This document shows positions 1 through 8,393 of a stretch of DNA of 64,000 nucleotides, one piece after another; position 1 is the first letter of the stretch; each line of letters starts with the position of its first letter. A model generated the notes under the pieces. It made no database searches. It was given only the letters and a program-made list of their open reading frames with translations, and was not told the DNA's origin. Source of the stretch: an uncultured Roseibium sp. (GTDB taxonomy: Bacteria > Pseudomonadota > Alphaproteobacteria > Rhizobiales > Stappiaceae); assembly GCF_947499295.1 (NCBI RefSeq), contig NZ_CANMNP010000016.1:1-64000 (forward strand), written 5' to 3'. Made by a program: the position numbers and the translations under genes.

Positions 1-137
1 GGTCATTCTTATTCACTTCACGCTAAAGCGGGCTCGTCTGAAGACGAGGGGTTTCCTCCAAGGCGTGGATACTAAATTATCTGCAAAGAAAAACCGTGCA
101 CGACACCTCATCCGACCCTTTTTGAAGGAACACACCA

Positions 138-308
138 ATGGCATTCGACATGATTAGCGGTTTTGTTCGCGATGTTCGCGCCGCACACCGCACGGCAAAC
201 GAAATTGAACGTTTGAACCGCATGAATACGGCTCAGCTCGCCGACCTCGGACTTGAGCGCAGCGATATCGCGAGTCACGCATTCGGTAAGTATTTCAACA
301 AGCGATAA
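138..308 (+). CDS. DUF1127 domain mini-protein
   Basis: A 56-residue protein beginning MAFDMISGFV and ending GKYFNKR. The middle and end (NEIERLNRMNTAQLADLGLE, then R-S-D-I) match the DUF1127 pattern of small basic proteins common in Hyphomicrobiales and Rhodobacterales. Known members have been linked to RNA turnover and to phosphate and carbon metabolism; no enzymatic role is established. The ATG at 138 follows a clear ribosome binding site (AAGGAA, 125-130), and a strong terminator stands 55 bases after the stop codon. The gene appears to be monocistronic. The family call rests on the R-L-x3-N/D-x-x-L-x-D-L-G-L-x-R-x-D-I pattern; the exact role is unknown. Confidence 0.85.
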   Translation: MAFDMISGFVRDVRAAHRTANEIERLNRMNTAQLADLGLERSDIASHAFGKYFNKR

Positions 309-363
309 CAATCTTTGGCGGACGGAGCCGCTAAACGGTTTGGTTGCCGAAATCTAAAATTGA

Positions 364-399
364 AAAAGCCGTGCGCCTGTTCATCAGCGCACGGCTTTT
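364..399. terminator. Bidirectional rho-independent terminator
   Basis: A 13-base stem, AAAAGCCGTGCGC (364-376) against GCGCACGGCTTTT (387-399), encloses a 10-base loop. The A-run on one side and T-run on the other let it work for the DUF1127 gene on the plus strand and for the convergent small gene on the minus strand, whose stop codon touches it. Confidence 0.85.
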
Positions 400-605
400 C
401 ATTTGATGGATTTGCTCGCAAAAGCAGCCTGAAGAAACTGCTGCCTCCCACGAGCGTCCAGCGAATTGACCTGTGCGGTCAATTCTAGCGCTGTTTGTGG
501 CGTCGTATCAGTTTGCTGCGACCCGTTGAGGTTGAGTTCTATGACGCGTCTCCAGAACCGCTCAGCCAGTGGTTTCGGTGCTGGTTCAAATAGGGAATGG
601 GCCAT
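399..605 (-). CDS. Small hypothetical protein (68 aa)
   Basis: I do not recognise this family. The protein starts MAHSLFEPAPKPLAERFWRR and is amphipathic and soluble, with no signal peptide or membrane segment. I chose the ATG at 605 because AGGAG stands eight bases upstream (AAATAAGGAGCTGAAA before the ATG). The frame stays open further upstream, but that extension has no ribosome binding site. The gene converges on the DUF1127 gene and shares its terminator. Similar small proteins with an F-W-R-R-V-I motif may exist in relatives, but I cannot name a role. Confidence 0.6.
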   Translation of the reverse strand: MAHSLFEPAPKPLAERFWRRVIELNLNGSQQTDTTPQTALELTAQVNSLDARGRQQFLQAAFASKSIK

Positions 606-1142
606 TTTCAGCTCCTTATTTTTCTTCGATGGCTTTCTATTTCCTATAAAATAGACGCACGGAGTGCATATTTCCAGAGGCAATTGATGCGTGCCTGACA
701 ATCCAGCCATGCGTTTTTAGCAAGTCTGACCTGCAGCCAGCGCTATTGCTGCAGTGCAAAAAACTCATAAGTATTTCGTTGCGATTGGTTTTTAAATTTG
801 GTTCCTCCGGTGTGAGATGAGTGTTTTGCAAGCTATCCTTTTGAGTGCACCTTCAGCTGCGCCGCTTTCGACGGTTTTTCGCGGCACGGGTGGACCGTGC
901 CAGCGTGCCGCAAGAGCAAGGGGCATACGCAGTGAGCACGTCTATCGTGCTGATAGCGAGTTTCGCGCCATTGGTTTGATTGATTACCCAAGCAAGTAGA
1001 GAATACGGCCTACCAGCGCCGAAGGTTTCAAAACCAATCCGAATTCCTGCACAATAGATTGACATACCGTACGCTGCGCCCGTACATCGCTCAGATGACA
1101 AGGCCTGTGCGATATGGTCTGGCGAAAAAAGGGTAGCAGTGA
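606..1142. other. 537-bp gene-free region before trpA
   Basis: No convincing gene lies here on either strand; the open frames lack ribosome binding sites and family features. The left part must hold the promoter for the minus-strand small gene ending at 399. The right part holds a sigma-70-like promoter candidate for trpA. No trpB or trpF remnant could be recognised in any frame. Confidence 0.6.
1059..1088 (+). promoter_or_regulatory. Candidate sigma-70 promoter of trpA
   Basis: A perfect TTGACA hexamer (1059-1064) is followed after 18 bases by TACATC (1083-1088), a weak -10 hexamer. It stands 55 bases before the trpA start. An independent promoter would be expected because trpB is not upstream. 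The -10 match is poor, so this is tentative. Confidence 0.4.
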
Positions 1143-1976
1143 ATGACGGAAACGCGCATCGATCGCCGTTTTAAAGCTTGTACAGAGGCCGGAAGACCGG
1201 CACTCGTCACCTTTATTACTGCTGGAGATCCGGATCTTGAAACGTCGCAAGCCGTTCTCAACGCACTCCCTGCCGCCGGTGCCGATGTGATCGAGTTGGG
1301 CATGCCCTTCTCCGACCCGATGGCAGAGGGAATTCCAATCCAGCTGGGCAATCAGCGCGCACTTGCTGCCGGACATACCATGGACAAGACACTGGACATG
1401 GTGCGGACTTTCCGAAAGCAGGATCAGGATACGCCGATCATTCTGATGGGGTACTTCAACCCCATCTATGTGCGTGACCCCAAAAAATTCGTGCACGTTG
1501 CCAAGGAAGCCGGCGTAGACGGCTTCATCATTGTCGACATACCTGCAGAAGCGGACGATGAATTTTGCATCCCGGCCCTCGAAGCCGGTCTCAACTTCAT
1601 TCGCCTTGCCACGCCAACAACAGATGACAAGCGCCTTCCGGCTGTTCTGGCCAATACCTCCGGTTTCGTCTATTACGTCTCGGTGACTGGGATTACCGGT
1701 GCCAACATTGCAGATACCGGCCGGGTGACCACGGCAGTCAACCGCATCAAAGGTCATACGGAGTTGCCGGTTGCCGTTGGTTTTGGCGTCAAGACAGCCG
1801 ATCAGGCCGCCGTCATCGGCAAGGACGCAGACGGTGTCGTCGTCGGCTCGGTTCTGGTCAATGCCATTCGCGACAGCCTGGATGAAGCCGGTAAAGCCAC
1901 TGACAAAACCGTTCAGGCGGTATCGGACGTGGTCAGCGATCTGGCCGCCGGTTGCGCCAGAGCCCGTCAGGCCTGA
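1143..1976 (+). CDS. trpA: Tryptophan synthase alpha chain
   Basis: A 277-residue TIM-barrel enzyme that cleaves indole-3-glycerol phosphate to indole and glyceraldehyde 3-phosphate and passes indole to TrpB. The catalytic glutamate (E. coli Glu49) is present in [11 protein letters not shown]. The C-terminal phosphate-binding region is present as [11 protein letters not shown] and [10 protein letters not shown]. One oddity is that the loop usually reading D-P-x-A-D-G-P has A-E-G-I here, so the second catalytic residue (E. coli Asp60) is Glu. The length is normal for the family. accD and folC follow as in other alphaproteobacteria, but trpB does not precede it. Confidence 0.95.
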   Translation: MTETRIDRRFKACTEAGRPALVTFITAGDPDLETSQAVLNALPAAGADVIELGMPFSDPMAEGIPIQLGNQRALAAGHTMDKTLDMVRTFRKQDQDTPIILMGYFNPIYVRDPKKFVHVAKEAGVDGFIIVDIPAEADDEFCIPALEAGLNFIRLATPTTDDKRLPAVLANTSGFVYYVSVTGITGANIADTGRVTTAVNRIKGHTELPVAVGFGVKTADQAAVIGKDADGVVVGSVLVNAIRDSLDEAGKATDKTVQAVSDVVSDLAAGCARARQA

Positions 1977-2055
1977 CGGCCGACGTGAATTGAAGGAATT
2001 GCGGCGGACCCCATATCTCCGCCATGGGTAACTCGAGTATTGGGACGCGCCTGAC

Positions 2056-3012
2056 GTGAACTGGATCAATTCTATTGTACGCCCCAAGATCCGGGATCTT
2101 TGGAAAAAACGTGAAGTTCCGGAGAACCTTTGGATCAAATGTCCGGAAACCGGGGAGATGGTCTTTCACCGGGATTTGGAAGCCAATCTGTGGGTGATTC
2201 CGAATTCCGGTCATCACATGCGCATGCCTGCGCGCAAACGGCTTGATTCGTTTTTCGACGGCGGAAACCATACGCCCGTCGAGTCGCCGGAGGTTCAGGC
2301 GGACCCTTTGAAATTCCGTGACAGCAAACGCTATACGGATCGCATGAAGGACGCCCGCTCCAAGACGGGCGAGAACGAGGCGGTGCATGTAGCGCAGGGC
2401 AATGTCAACGGCATGGCCATGACAGCTGCCGTGCAGGACTTTACCTTTGTTGGCGGATCGCTCGGCATGGCTGTCGGTGAGGCCATCCTTGCAGGCATGA
2501 TGAAAGCCGTTGAGGACAAGACACCGTTTGTGATGTTTGTCGCTTCCGGTGGGGCGCGGATGCAGGAAGGCATTCTGTCACTGATGCAGATGCCGCGCAC
2601 GACAGTCGGCGTGCAGATGCTGCGTGAAGCGGGCTTGCCTTACATCGTCGTACTGACAAACCCGACAACGGGTGGTGTTTCAGCATCTTACGCAATGCTT
2701 GGCGATATTCATATCGCAGAGCCGGGTGCCCAGATCGGCTTTGCCGGCCGTCGCGTGATCGAGCAGACAGTGCGCGAAAAGCTTCCGGAAGATTTTCAAA
2801 CCGCCGAATATCTCCTTGATCATGGCATGATCGATATGGTCGTGCCGAGACAGGAGATGAAAGACACCATTGCTCGTGTCTGCGGCATCCTCATGAAACG
2901 CGAAGTTGAGCTGCCCCGCCTGGAAGCACCCAAAGAGCCCATGCAGGAAACCGAAGACAAAGCTGAAAAGACAGCTGAAGACCCTGCCAAGGAAGCCGAA
3001 GCGTCCACATAG
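2056..3012 (+). CDS. accD: Acetyl-CoA carboxylase carboxyltransferase subunit beta
   Basis: A 318-residue beta half of the acetyl-CoA carboxyltransferase, which with AccA moves the carboxyl group from biotin to acetyl-CoA to give malonyl-CoA for fatty acid synthesis. The crotonase-fold core is intact: [12 protein letters not shown], the oxyanion-type [23 protein letters not shown], and [11 protein letters not shown]. The N-terminal zinc-ribbon region ([20 protein letters not shown]) keeps only one of four cysteines, as is seen in other alphaproteobacterial AccD proteins. The tail after about residue 285 is an acidic, low-complexity Glu/Ala/Lys stretch. It follows trpA after 79 bases and precedes folC. 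Confidence 0.96.
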   Translation: MNWINSIVRPKIRDLWKKREVPENLWIKCPETGEMVFHRDLEANLWVIPNSGHHMRMPARKRLDSFFDGGNHTPVESPEVQADPLKFRDSKRYTDRMKDARSKTGENEAVHVAQGNVNGMAMTAAVQDFTFVGGSLGMAVGEAILAGMMKAVEDKTPFVMFVASGGARMQEGILSLMQMPRTTVGVQMLREAGLPYIVVLTNPTTGGVSASYAMLGDIHIAEPGAQIGFAGRRVIEQTVREKLPEDFQTAEYLLDHGMIDMVVPRQEMKDTIARVCGILMKREVELPRLEAPKEPMQETEDKAEKTAEDPAKEAEAST

Positions 3013-3149
3013 GCGCGTATTTTTTCCGTAAAATGTCGCGAATGCGGCAATTCACGACATTTCCGGGCTGTTCGCTTGTCTCGCGGGCAGCCATATCCTA
3101 AAGGCGTAACAGACGCTGTAACGGATGACAGGACCCTGCGGAGGGCGCC

Positions 3150-4466
3150 TTGGATCAAATCACAAAAATTCTGGACCGCCTTCTGGCGCTGCACCCCAAA
3201 GAAATCGATCTTTCGCTTGGGCGGATGCACAGGCTGCTGGCAGCCCTCGATCACCCGGAGCATCGCTTGCCTCCGGCAATTCATATTGCCGGTACCAACG
3301 GCAAAGGATCCGTGACGGCGACGATGCGGGCTATCCTGGAAGCTTCCGGGAAACGGTGCCACGTCTACACTTCACCGCATCTGGTCTCGTTCAATGAGCG
3401 CATCCGACTGGGACGCGATGGAGAGTTCGTCTCAGACCCATTGCTTTTCGACGCGCTTCACCGCTGCGAAGAAGCCAATGCAGGCGCTGAAATTACCTTT
3501 TTCGAAATCACCACCGCAGCAGCGCTGCTGCTGTTTGCTGAACAACCGGCAGACATTTTATTGCTGGAAGTCGGGCTGGGCGGTCGTCTCGACGCAACCA
3601 ATGTGATTGACGAGCCCCTGGTCTCGATCATCACGCCAGTTTCCATGGACCATGAGAAATTCCTTGGCAACGATCTGGCGGTCATCGCCCGGGAGAAGGC
3701 CGGCATCATCAAGCACGGCGTGCCTGTCATCTGCGCAGCGCAAGAAAACACAGCCCTGCCTGAAATTACACGACAAGCCGCACGCAACCGCGCACCCATC
3801 CAGGTTTTTGGTCAGGACTTTGTCGCACAAGACGACCAGGGGCGCATGGCATTTCAGGATGAGGAAGGCTTGATCGACTTGCCGCTTCCCATGCTCAGTG
3901 GACGACACCAGTTTGAAAATGCGGCCCTTGCCATCGCGGCGCTGAAAGTGGCTCATCTTCTGCCTGAAGAAGCAACGGTTGCCGATGGGCTCAAAAGCGT
4001 GAACTGGCCCGGACGCCTACAACCGCTGACCCACGGCGCTTTACTCGAAATGTGCCCGGACGGCGCCGAAGTCTGGATCGACGGCGGTCACAATCCAGGT
4101 GCCGGTATCTCCGTCGCCCAATTCATGGGCGAGCAGGAAGAACGCTCTCCGCGCCCGCTCTATCTGATAGCCGGTATGCTGACGACCAAAGATCCGGTCG
4201 GGTACTTCAGGCCGTTTCACGGGCTGGTGCGTCACGTGGGCACTGTGCCGATTTCAACAACGTCGACCGGAAGAACTCCAGAGGATCTTGCAGACCTTGC
4301 CCGTTGCGCCGGACTTGAGGCGACACCGTTCCAATCGCTGGACGCGGCCCTTGCGGATGTGGCAGCTTGTGCACAACAGGATGGCGAAGCGCCCAGGATC
4401 TTGATTTGCGGTTCGCTTTATCTGGCCGGTGAAGCTCTGGCGCGCAACGGAATGGCGCCGGACTGA
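3150..4466 (+). CDS. folC: Bifunctional dihydrofolate/folylpolyglutamate synthase
   Basis: A Mur-ligase-family enzyme of 438 residues. It joins glutamate to dihydropteroate and extends the polyglutamate tail of folates. The P-loop is IAGTNGKGSVTA (about residues 46-57), followed by YTSPHLVSFNERI and the Mur-ligase SMDHEKFLG motif. The C-terminal domain carries the W-I-D-G-G-H-N-P-G loop. The start is a TTG at 3150, supported by GGAGGG five bases upstream; no ATG lies nearby in frame. The accD-folC order is conserved in this class. Confidence 0.94.
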   Translation: MDQITKILDRLLALHPKEIDLSLGRMHRLLAALDHPEHRLPPAIHIAGTNGKGSVTATMRAILEASGKRCHVYTSPHLVSFNERIRLGRDGEFVSDPLLFDALHRCEEANAGAEITFFEITTAAALLLFAEQPADILLLEVGLGGRLDATNVIDEPLVSIITPVSMDHEKFLGNDLAVIAREKAGIIKHGVPVICAAQENTALPEITRQAARNRAPIQVFGQDFVAQDDQGRMAFQDEEGLIDLPLPMLSGRHQFENAALAIAALKVAHLLPEEATVADGLKSVNWPGRLQPLTHGALLEMCPDGAEVWIDGGHNPGAGISVAQFMGEQEERSPRPLYLIAGMLTTKDPVGYFRPFHGLVRHVGTVPISTTSTGRTPEDLADLARCAGLEATPFQSLDAALADVAACAQQDGEAPRILICGSLYLAGEALARNGMAPD

Positions 4467-4502
4467 GAGCTTTTCGGCCAAGGCAATCAGGAGATCAGCC
4501 GG

Positions 4503-5765
4503 ATGAAACGCCCGATCAGCATTCCCACCCGTTTTGCCGGTGTGTTGCTTGGAGCCGCACTGTTGGCGGGACCGGCCCTGTCATTGAGCGAGCAATATGA
4601 AACGCCACCAGAGCAGGACCCGGCCGTCGTTCTGGACGGCAAGCAACTTGGACCTGGCTATGCGGTTCTCGCGCCGGTACGAAGTGATGGCTTCCTGCGC
4701 ATCTATCAGCTGCAGACAGACCTTGGTGTTGAACGGATTGAAGGCGACGGCCTTTTGAAACTTCGACTCTCCGAGCTCAAGGTTCTGGTCGCCCTGGAAG
4801 GTCTGAAAAATGATGCCAGCTTCGTCGGTGGATTGAAACAAGCCGCGATGAAGCCGGTTGAGTTCGTCGAAAACACGGTGACCGACCCGGTAGGGACCGC
4901 CAAAAACACAGTTTCCGGCGTGGGCCGGATGTTCGGCCGACTGACCAAAGGTGTGGAATCAGCCGTTACCGGCAAGGGCGGATCTCCCGCCGAATTGGCA
5001 AAAGCCATAACCGGGCAGGCACGCGAACGCCGCGAACTTGCTGTTGAGCTTGGCGTCGATCCCTATACTTTCTACCGGCCACTTTCTGAAAAGCTGGACG
5101 AGACCGCGAGCGTTACAACGGCGGGCAACTGGACAGTCAGTGCGATTACGGCATTGCTGCCGGGCGGTCTGGTCGTGTCGGCCGCACGCCAGGCCGACAA
5201 TCTGCGCACGCTCATCATAGACAGCTCCCCTTCCGAACTGGAAGACCGGACCGCAGCAGCACTGCGCAATGCCGGTATCAGCGAACAGACGATTTCCAGA
5301 ATTGCTGCCAACCCATTTTATACGATCTCCGAAAAGGCCGCGATTGCTTACCAGCTTCAGGCCATGCCGGGTGTTCAGGACCTGGATCTGGTCGCGGCGA
5401 AAGCTGCGGATGCCGAAAGCCGTGACATTGCCTATTTCCAGCTGCGCCGCATCGTCCTTTTGGAAACCTACAATCGTGAAATCTCAGGTCTGGGTCAGAT
5501 CAGGGAAGTTTCAAACATCCCGGTTGCCATCCGCCGCGACGGCCTGGCAGCAGTCGTTCTGCCGCTCGACGAAGTCGCCTGGACGCAGACCGTGGCACAG
5601 ACGTTTTCGACCATTCACACAGGGCTCGGCCAATTGCCTTTCCCTCCATCTGGCGTCGATTTCCTGATAACGGGTGAACTGACGCCAATGGCGGCTGAAA
5701 GGATCACTTCGTTCGGCTGGGCGATCACTGGTGACTATCCGATGCCGAAGGGGCCCGTGCACTAA
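4503..5765 (+). CDS. Exported protein of unknown function (420 aa)
   Basis: I do not recognise a named family. The protein has a clear Sec signal peptide (MKRPISIPTRF followed by the hydrophobic VLLGAALLAGPALS), with cleavage likely near residue 28. No later membrane segment is strong, so it is probably periplasmic. The mature part contains a mixed alpha/beta N-terminal portion, a Gly/Lys-rich stretch (GRMFGRLTKGVESAVTGKGG, about residues 141-160) and a helical C-terminal half. The gene starts 37 bases after folC with GGAGATCAGCCGG before the ATG, so it is probably cotranscribed. The link to folate metabolism is positional only. Confidence 0.8.
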   Translation: MKRPISIPTRFAGVLLGAALLAGPALSLSEQYETPPEQDPAVVLDGKQLGPGYAVLAPVRSDGFLRIYQLQTDLGVERIEGDGLLKLRLSELKVLVALEGLKNDASFVGGLKQAAMKPVEFVENTVTDPVGTAKNTVSGVGRMFGRLTKGVESAVTGKGGSPAELAKAITGQARERRELAVELGVDPYTFYRPLSEKLDETASVTTAGNWTVSAITALLPGGLVVSAARQADNLRTLIIDSSPSELEDRTAAALRNAGISEQTISRIAANPFYTISEKAAIAYQLQAMPGVQDLDLVAAKAADAESRDIAYFQLRRIVLLETYNREISGLGQIREVSNIPVAIRRDGLAAVVLPLDEVAWTQTVAQTFSTIHTGLGQLPFPPSGVDFLITGELTPMAAERITSFGWAITGDYPMPKGPVH

Positions 5766-5823
5766 ACGAGGGAACATTGGCTCCTAGATCGAAGCCCTAA
5801 CGTTGCTGATCGGGCAAACGTCC

Positions 5824-6741
5824 TTAAATACACTCCAGAACCGGTCCGGAGAGCCCACTTTCCCAACCCAGGATCGCCCGTTTACGGGTGAGGCCCCAGT
5901 GGTAGCCGCCCAGTTTGCCACCCTTGGCAAGCACCCGGTGACAGGGCACGACAAAGGAAACCGGATTGCGGCCAACCGCCGTGCCAACGGCCCGTGAGGC
6001 TTTCGGTTTGCCGATTGAAGCGGCAATATCGGAATAGGTCGTCGCCTGACCCATCGGAATTCTGAGCAATGTCTGCCAGACCCGAATTTCAAAATCGGTT
6101 CCGATCATGACGACGTTCAAGGGTTGGTCTTGTTGCCACTTGTCGGGGTCGAATACGCGATCCGCATACATTGCGGTCGCATTCTGATCTGCAACGAATT
6201 GCGCAGCGGGCCATCGATCACACATGTCCGCCAGGGCTTCTTCTTCACCGCCCGGATCTGCAAATCCAAGACCGGCAAGCCCCTTGTCCGTCGCCATGAC
6301 GAGAACCTGCCCGAACGGCGAAGGATGAAACCCGTAGGCTATTTTCAGCCCTGAGCCCCTGTTGCGGTAATCACCGGGCGTCATTGCCTCATGCGTGACA
6401 AAGAGGTCGTGCAGCCGGGACGAGCCGGAGAGGCCAACTTCGTAGGACGTATCCAGGACGCTGGCGCTGTCGCGCAGGAGAGCTTTTGCGTGATCCAGGG
6501 TTATCGCCTGCAAGAACTGTTTTGGCGTCAATCCTGCCCATCTGGAAAACACTCTTTGCAACTGGATGGGTTGAAGCCCTGCCTCTCCTGCCAACTGCTC
6601 AAGTGTTGGCTGCTCACGCCAGTCTTCGGTAATACGCTTCAAGGTTTTGCGGACGATTTCATAATGTTCAGCGGCTTCCGCACCAACGCAGATAGGTGTC
6701 GGATCGGAAGTCAGGCTCGTAAGGTCGAGTGCTTTGGTCAT
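5824..6741 (-). CDS. AraC-type HTH / methylated-DNA-cysteine methyltransferase (Ada-like)
   Basis: A 305-residue protein. Residues 25-128 form an AraC-type helix-turn-helix (TLEQLAGEAGLQPIQLQRVF, then SRWAGLTPKQFL). Residues 135-300 form the O6-methylguanine methyltransferase domain, with the active-site PCHRV motif (Cys267) and the MGQATTYSDIA recognition region. It would repair alkylated guanine by self-methylation. It lacks the N-terminal zinc-cysteine Ada domain that senses methyl phosphotriesters, so it is shorter than E. coli Ada (354 aa). How the transcription-factor part would be switched is therefore unclear. It stands alone and convergent with the exported orphan. Confidence 0.9.
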   Translation of the reverse strand: MTKALDLTSLTSDPTPICVGAEAAEHYEIVRKTLKRITEDWREQPTLEQLAGEAGLQPIQLQRVFSRWAGLTPKQFLQAITLDHAKALLRDSASVLDTSYEVGLSGSSRLHDLFVTHEAMTPGDYRNRGSGLKIAYGFHPSPFGQVLVMATDKGLAGLGFADPGGEEEALADMCDRWPAAQFVADQNATAMYADRVFDPDKWQQDQPLNVVMIGTDFEIRVWQTLLRIPMGQATTYSDIAASIGKPKASRAVGTAVGRNPVSFVVPCHRVLAKGGKLGGYHWGLTRKRAILGWESGLSGPVLECI

Positions 6742-6850
6742 GTCAGGTCCATCAGCTCTTTTCAGTCTGCATTGATCCTAACGAGCCCACGGGACCAACG
6801 CGACCCGATTTGCGATCCGGTTCAGGCGATGATTTGGATGGCAGCGACCA

Positions 6851-7333
6851 TCACCCCAGAACGTCCCTGAATTCACTTGCAGATGCAGCCGGACCCTTTC
6901 TGGTCGATAGCAGTAGATTGGTTTCCGTGCCCGTGATGCCCTCGATCAGGCGAATGCGGTTCAATGCATCATCAAAAGCTGCCAGGTCCCGCGTCGCGAT
7001 TTCCAGAACCAGATCCCACTTGCCGTTAGTGGAGTGAATAGCTCGAACTTCCGTCATGGCGCCCAGGGCTCTGGAAACCGGTTCGGTGTTGTGCCCGTCG
7101 ACCACGACCAGGGTCAAAGCCCTGATCGGCAGATCTCGCCAGTCGTCGCGCAAAACCGCCGTGAAGCCGAGTATCTCGCCGGAGTCGATTAGTTTCTCCA
7201 TGCGTGCACGCACGGTTGCCCGGGATACTTTCAAATCACTTGCCAAATCGGACACCGAACGGCGTCCATCATGCCGTAAATGCGAAACTAGGCGAAGATC
7301 AAGATCATCCATTGCATCATTTTGGTTAGTCAT
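6851..7333 (-). CDS. Lrp/AsnC-family regulator, divergent from arginase
   Basis: A 160-residue regulator with an N-terminal winged HTH (DLDLRLVSHLRHDGRRSVSD, then LASDLKVSRATVRARM) and a C-terminal RAM ligand-binding domain (RALTLVVVDGHNTEPVSRAL onward). The ATG at 7333 begins MTNQNDAMDDLD; the ribosome binding site is weak, so the ATG at 7312 (MDDLD) is possible. It diverges from the arginase and ornithine cyclodeaminase genes across a short region with a 15-bp palindrome. By analogy with PutR, ArgP-like and other Lrp proteins it probably controls that arginine-catabolic operon, perhaps with arginine or ornithine as ligand. That is inference from position. Confidence 0.9.
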   Translation of the reverse strand: MTNQNDAMDDLDLRLVSHLRHDGRRSVSDLASDLKVSRATVRARMEKLIDSGEILGFTAVLRDDWRDLPIRALTLVVVDGHNTEPVSRALGAMTEVRAIHSTNGKWDLVLEIATRDLAAFDDALNRIRLIEGITGTETNLLLSTRKGPAASASEFRDVLG

Positions 7334-7335
7334 AC

Positions 7336-7350
7336 TTATCATAATGATAA
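7336..7350. promoter_or_regulatory. Palindrome in the lrp-arginase intergenic region
   Basis: TTATCATAATGATAA is a perfect 15-base palindrome around a single central base. It begins three bases upstream of the regulator's ATG, in the divergent control region. The length and symmetry suit an Lrp/AsnC dimer site. It is a candidate autoregulatory operator. Confidence 0.45.
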
Positions 7351-7443
7351 TTCTTACCGCACATTTGATCAAGTTGCCGGATTTACTCCGCCGCGGCGTA
7401 CGCGCACACTTTCAAGGCATTGCGGATTCAGGCGGAGAATGAC

Positions 7444-8385
7444 GTGGACGTTGTCGGAAAACAGATTGCCCTTGTTGGCGCGCCGGTGGACGAGGGCGCC
7501 GGACAAAGAGGCTGTCTGATGGGACCGGACGCCTATCGGACTGCCGGACTGGCGGAAACACTGGAAGATCTCGGACACTCGGTCACCGATCACGGCAATC
7601 TGAAACCGGTCGACGTTGGCAATCTGGCACCGCCCAATCCCTTGCTGAAAAATTTCCCGGCCTATGCCGGCTGGACCCGCACGCTTCACCAAAAGGCCGC
7701 TCAGCTCGGAGAAGACCCCGTCGTGCCGGTTTATCTTGGCGGCGACCATGCCATGGCGGCGGGAACGGTTTCCGGACAGGCTCGAGCTGCAGAACGGCTC
7801 GGACGCCCGCTTTTCGTGCTCTGGCTCGACGCCCATTCTGATTTTCACACCTTTGAGACCACCGCCAGCGGCAATCTACACGGTACACCGCTTGCATTTG
7901 TCTGCGGATTGCCTGGATTTGATGCTCTTCTCGGCGACCCGTTGCAGCACCCGGTCGACCCGAAGAATGTTGAGATCCTGGGTGTCCGTTCCATCGATGA
8001 CGCCGAGCGCAGGCAACTTCTTGATCATGGCGTTGGCGTTCGGGATATGCGCCAGATTGATGAGGACGGCATTGCCGGGCTGCTGAGACCCTTTTTGAAC
8101 CGCGTCCGGGCGGCGAACGGATTGCTTCATGTCAGCCTTGACGTGGACTTCCTGGATCCGGATATCGCACCGGCGGTTGGAACCACCGTGCCTGGCGGCA
8201 CCACGTTCCGCGAGGCGCATCTTGTCATGGAAATGCTTCATGACAGCGGACTTGTCAGCTCGCTCGACCTTGTCGAACTCAACCCATTTCTGGATGAACG
8301 CGGAAAAACCGCGCGTCTGATGGTCGAACTGACCGGCAGTCTTTTCGGACGCCGTGTCTTCGACCGTCCGACCAGAAGCTTCTAG
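7444..8385 (+). CDS. Arginase
   Basis: A ureohydrolase-family enzyme that splits arginine to ornithine and urea. The binuclear manganese ligands are visible: GGDHAMAAG, DAHSDFHT, HGTPLAF and SLDVDFLDPDIAPAVG followed by TTVPGG. I chose the GTG at 7444 (giving 313 residues, V-D-V-V-G-K-Q-I-A read from M) because GGCGGAG stands six bases before it. An in-frame TTG at 7420 would add eight residues. It is followed eight bases later by ornithine cyclodeaminase, giving an arginine to ornithine to proline route. Agmatinase is an alternative in this superfamily, but the ornithine-cyclodeaminase neighbour favours arginase. Confidence 0.88.
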   Translation: MDVVGKQIALVGAPVDEGAGQRGCLMGPDAYRTAGLAETLEDLGHSVTDHGNLKPVDVGNLAPPNPLLKNFPAYAGWTRTLHQKAAQLGEDPVVPVYLGGDHAMAAGTVSGQARAAERLGRPLFVLWLDAHSDFHTFETTASGNLHGTPLAFVCGLPGFDALLGDPLQHPVDPKNVEILGVRSIDDAERRQLLDHGVGVRDMRQIDEDGIAGLLRPFLNRVRAANGLLHVSLDVDFLDPDIAPAVGTTVPGGTTFREAHLVMEMLHDSGLVSSLDLVELNPFLDERGKTARLMVELTGSLFGRRVFDRPTRSF

Positions 8386-8393
8386 AGGACACA

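Noticed and set aside
33..48. Perfect hairpin CTCGTC-TGAA-GACGAG near the left edge
   Set aside because: No T-run follows and the gene it would serve is outside the window, so it cannot be assigned.
853..1101. Minus-strand open frame in the region before trpA
   Set aside because: No ribosome binding site, no recognisable family, odd composition; it also overlaps the trpA promoter candidate.
984..2138. Long minus-strand open frame (384 codons) opposite trpA
   Set aside because: It lies antisense to trpA and the accD start, has no family features or ribosome binding site, and reflects codon bias of the real genes.
2104..2222. Loss of three of four zinc-ribbon cysteines in AccD
   Set aside because: It looked like damage, but alphaproteobacterial AccD proteins commonly have this degenerate ribbon, so it is a lineage trait.
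3031..3062. Inverted repeat AAATGTCG...CGACATTT between accD and folC
   Set aside because: The 16-base loop and lack of a T-run make it a poor terminator; accD and folC are probably still cotranscribed.
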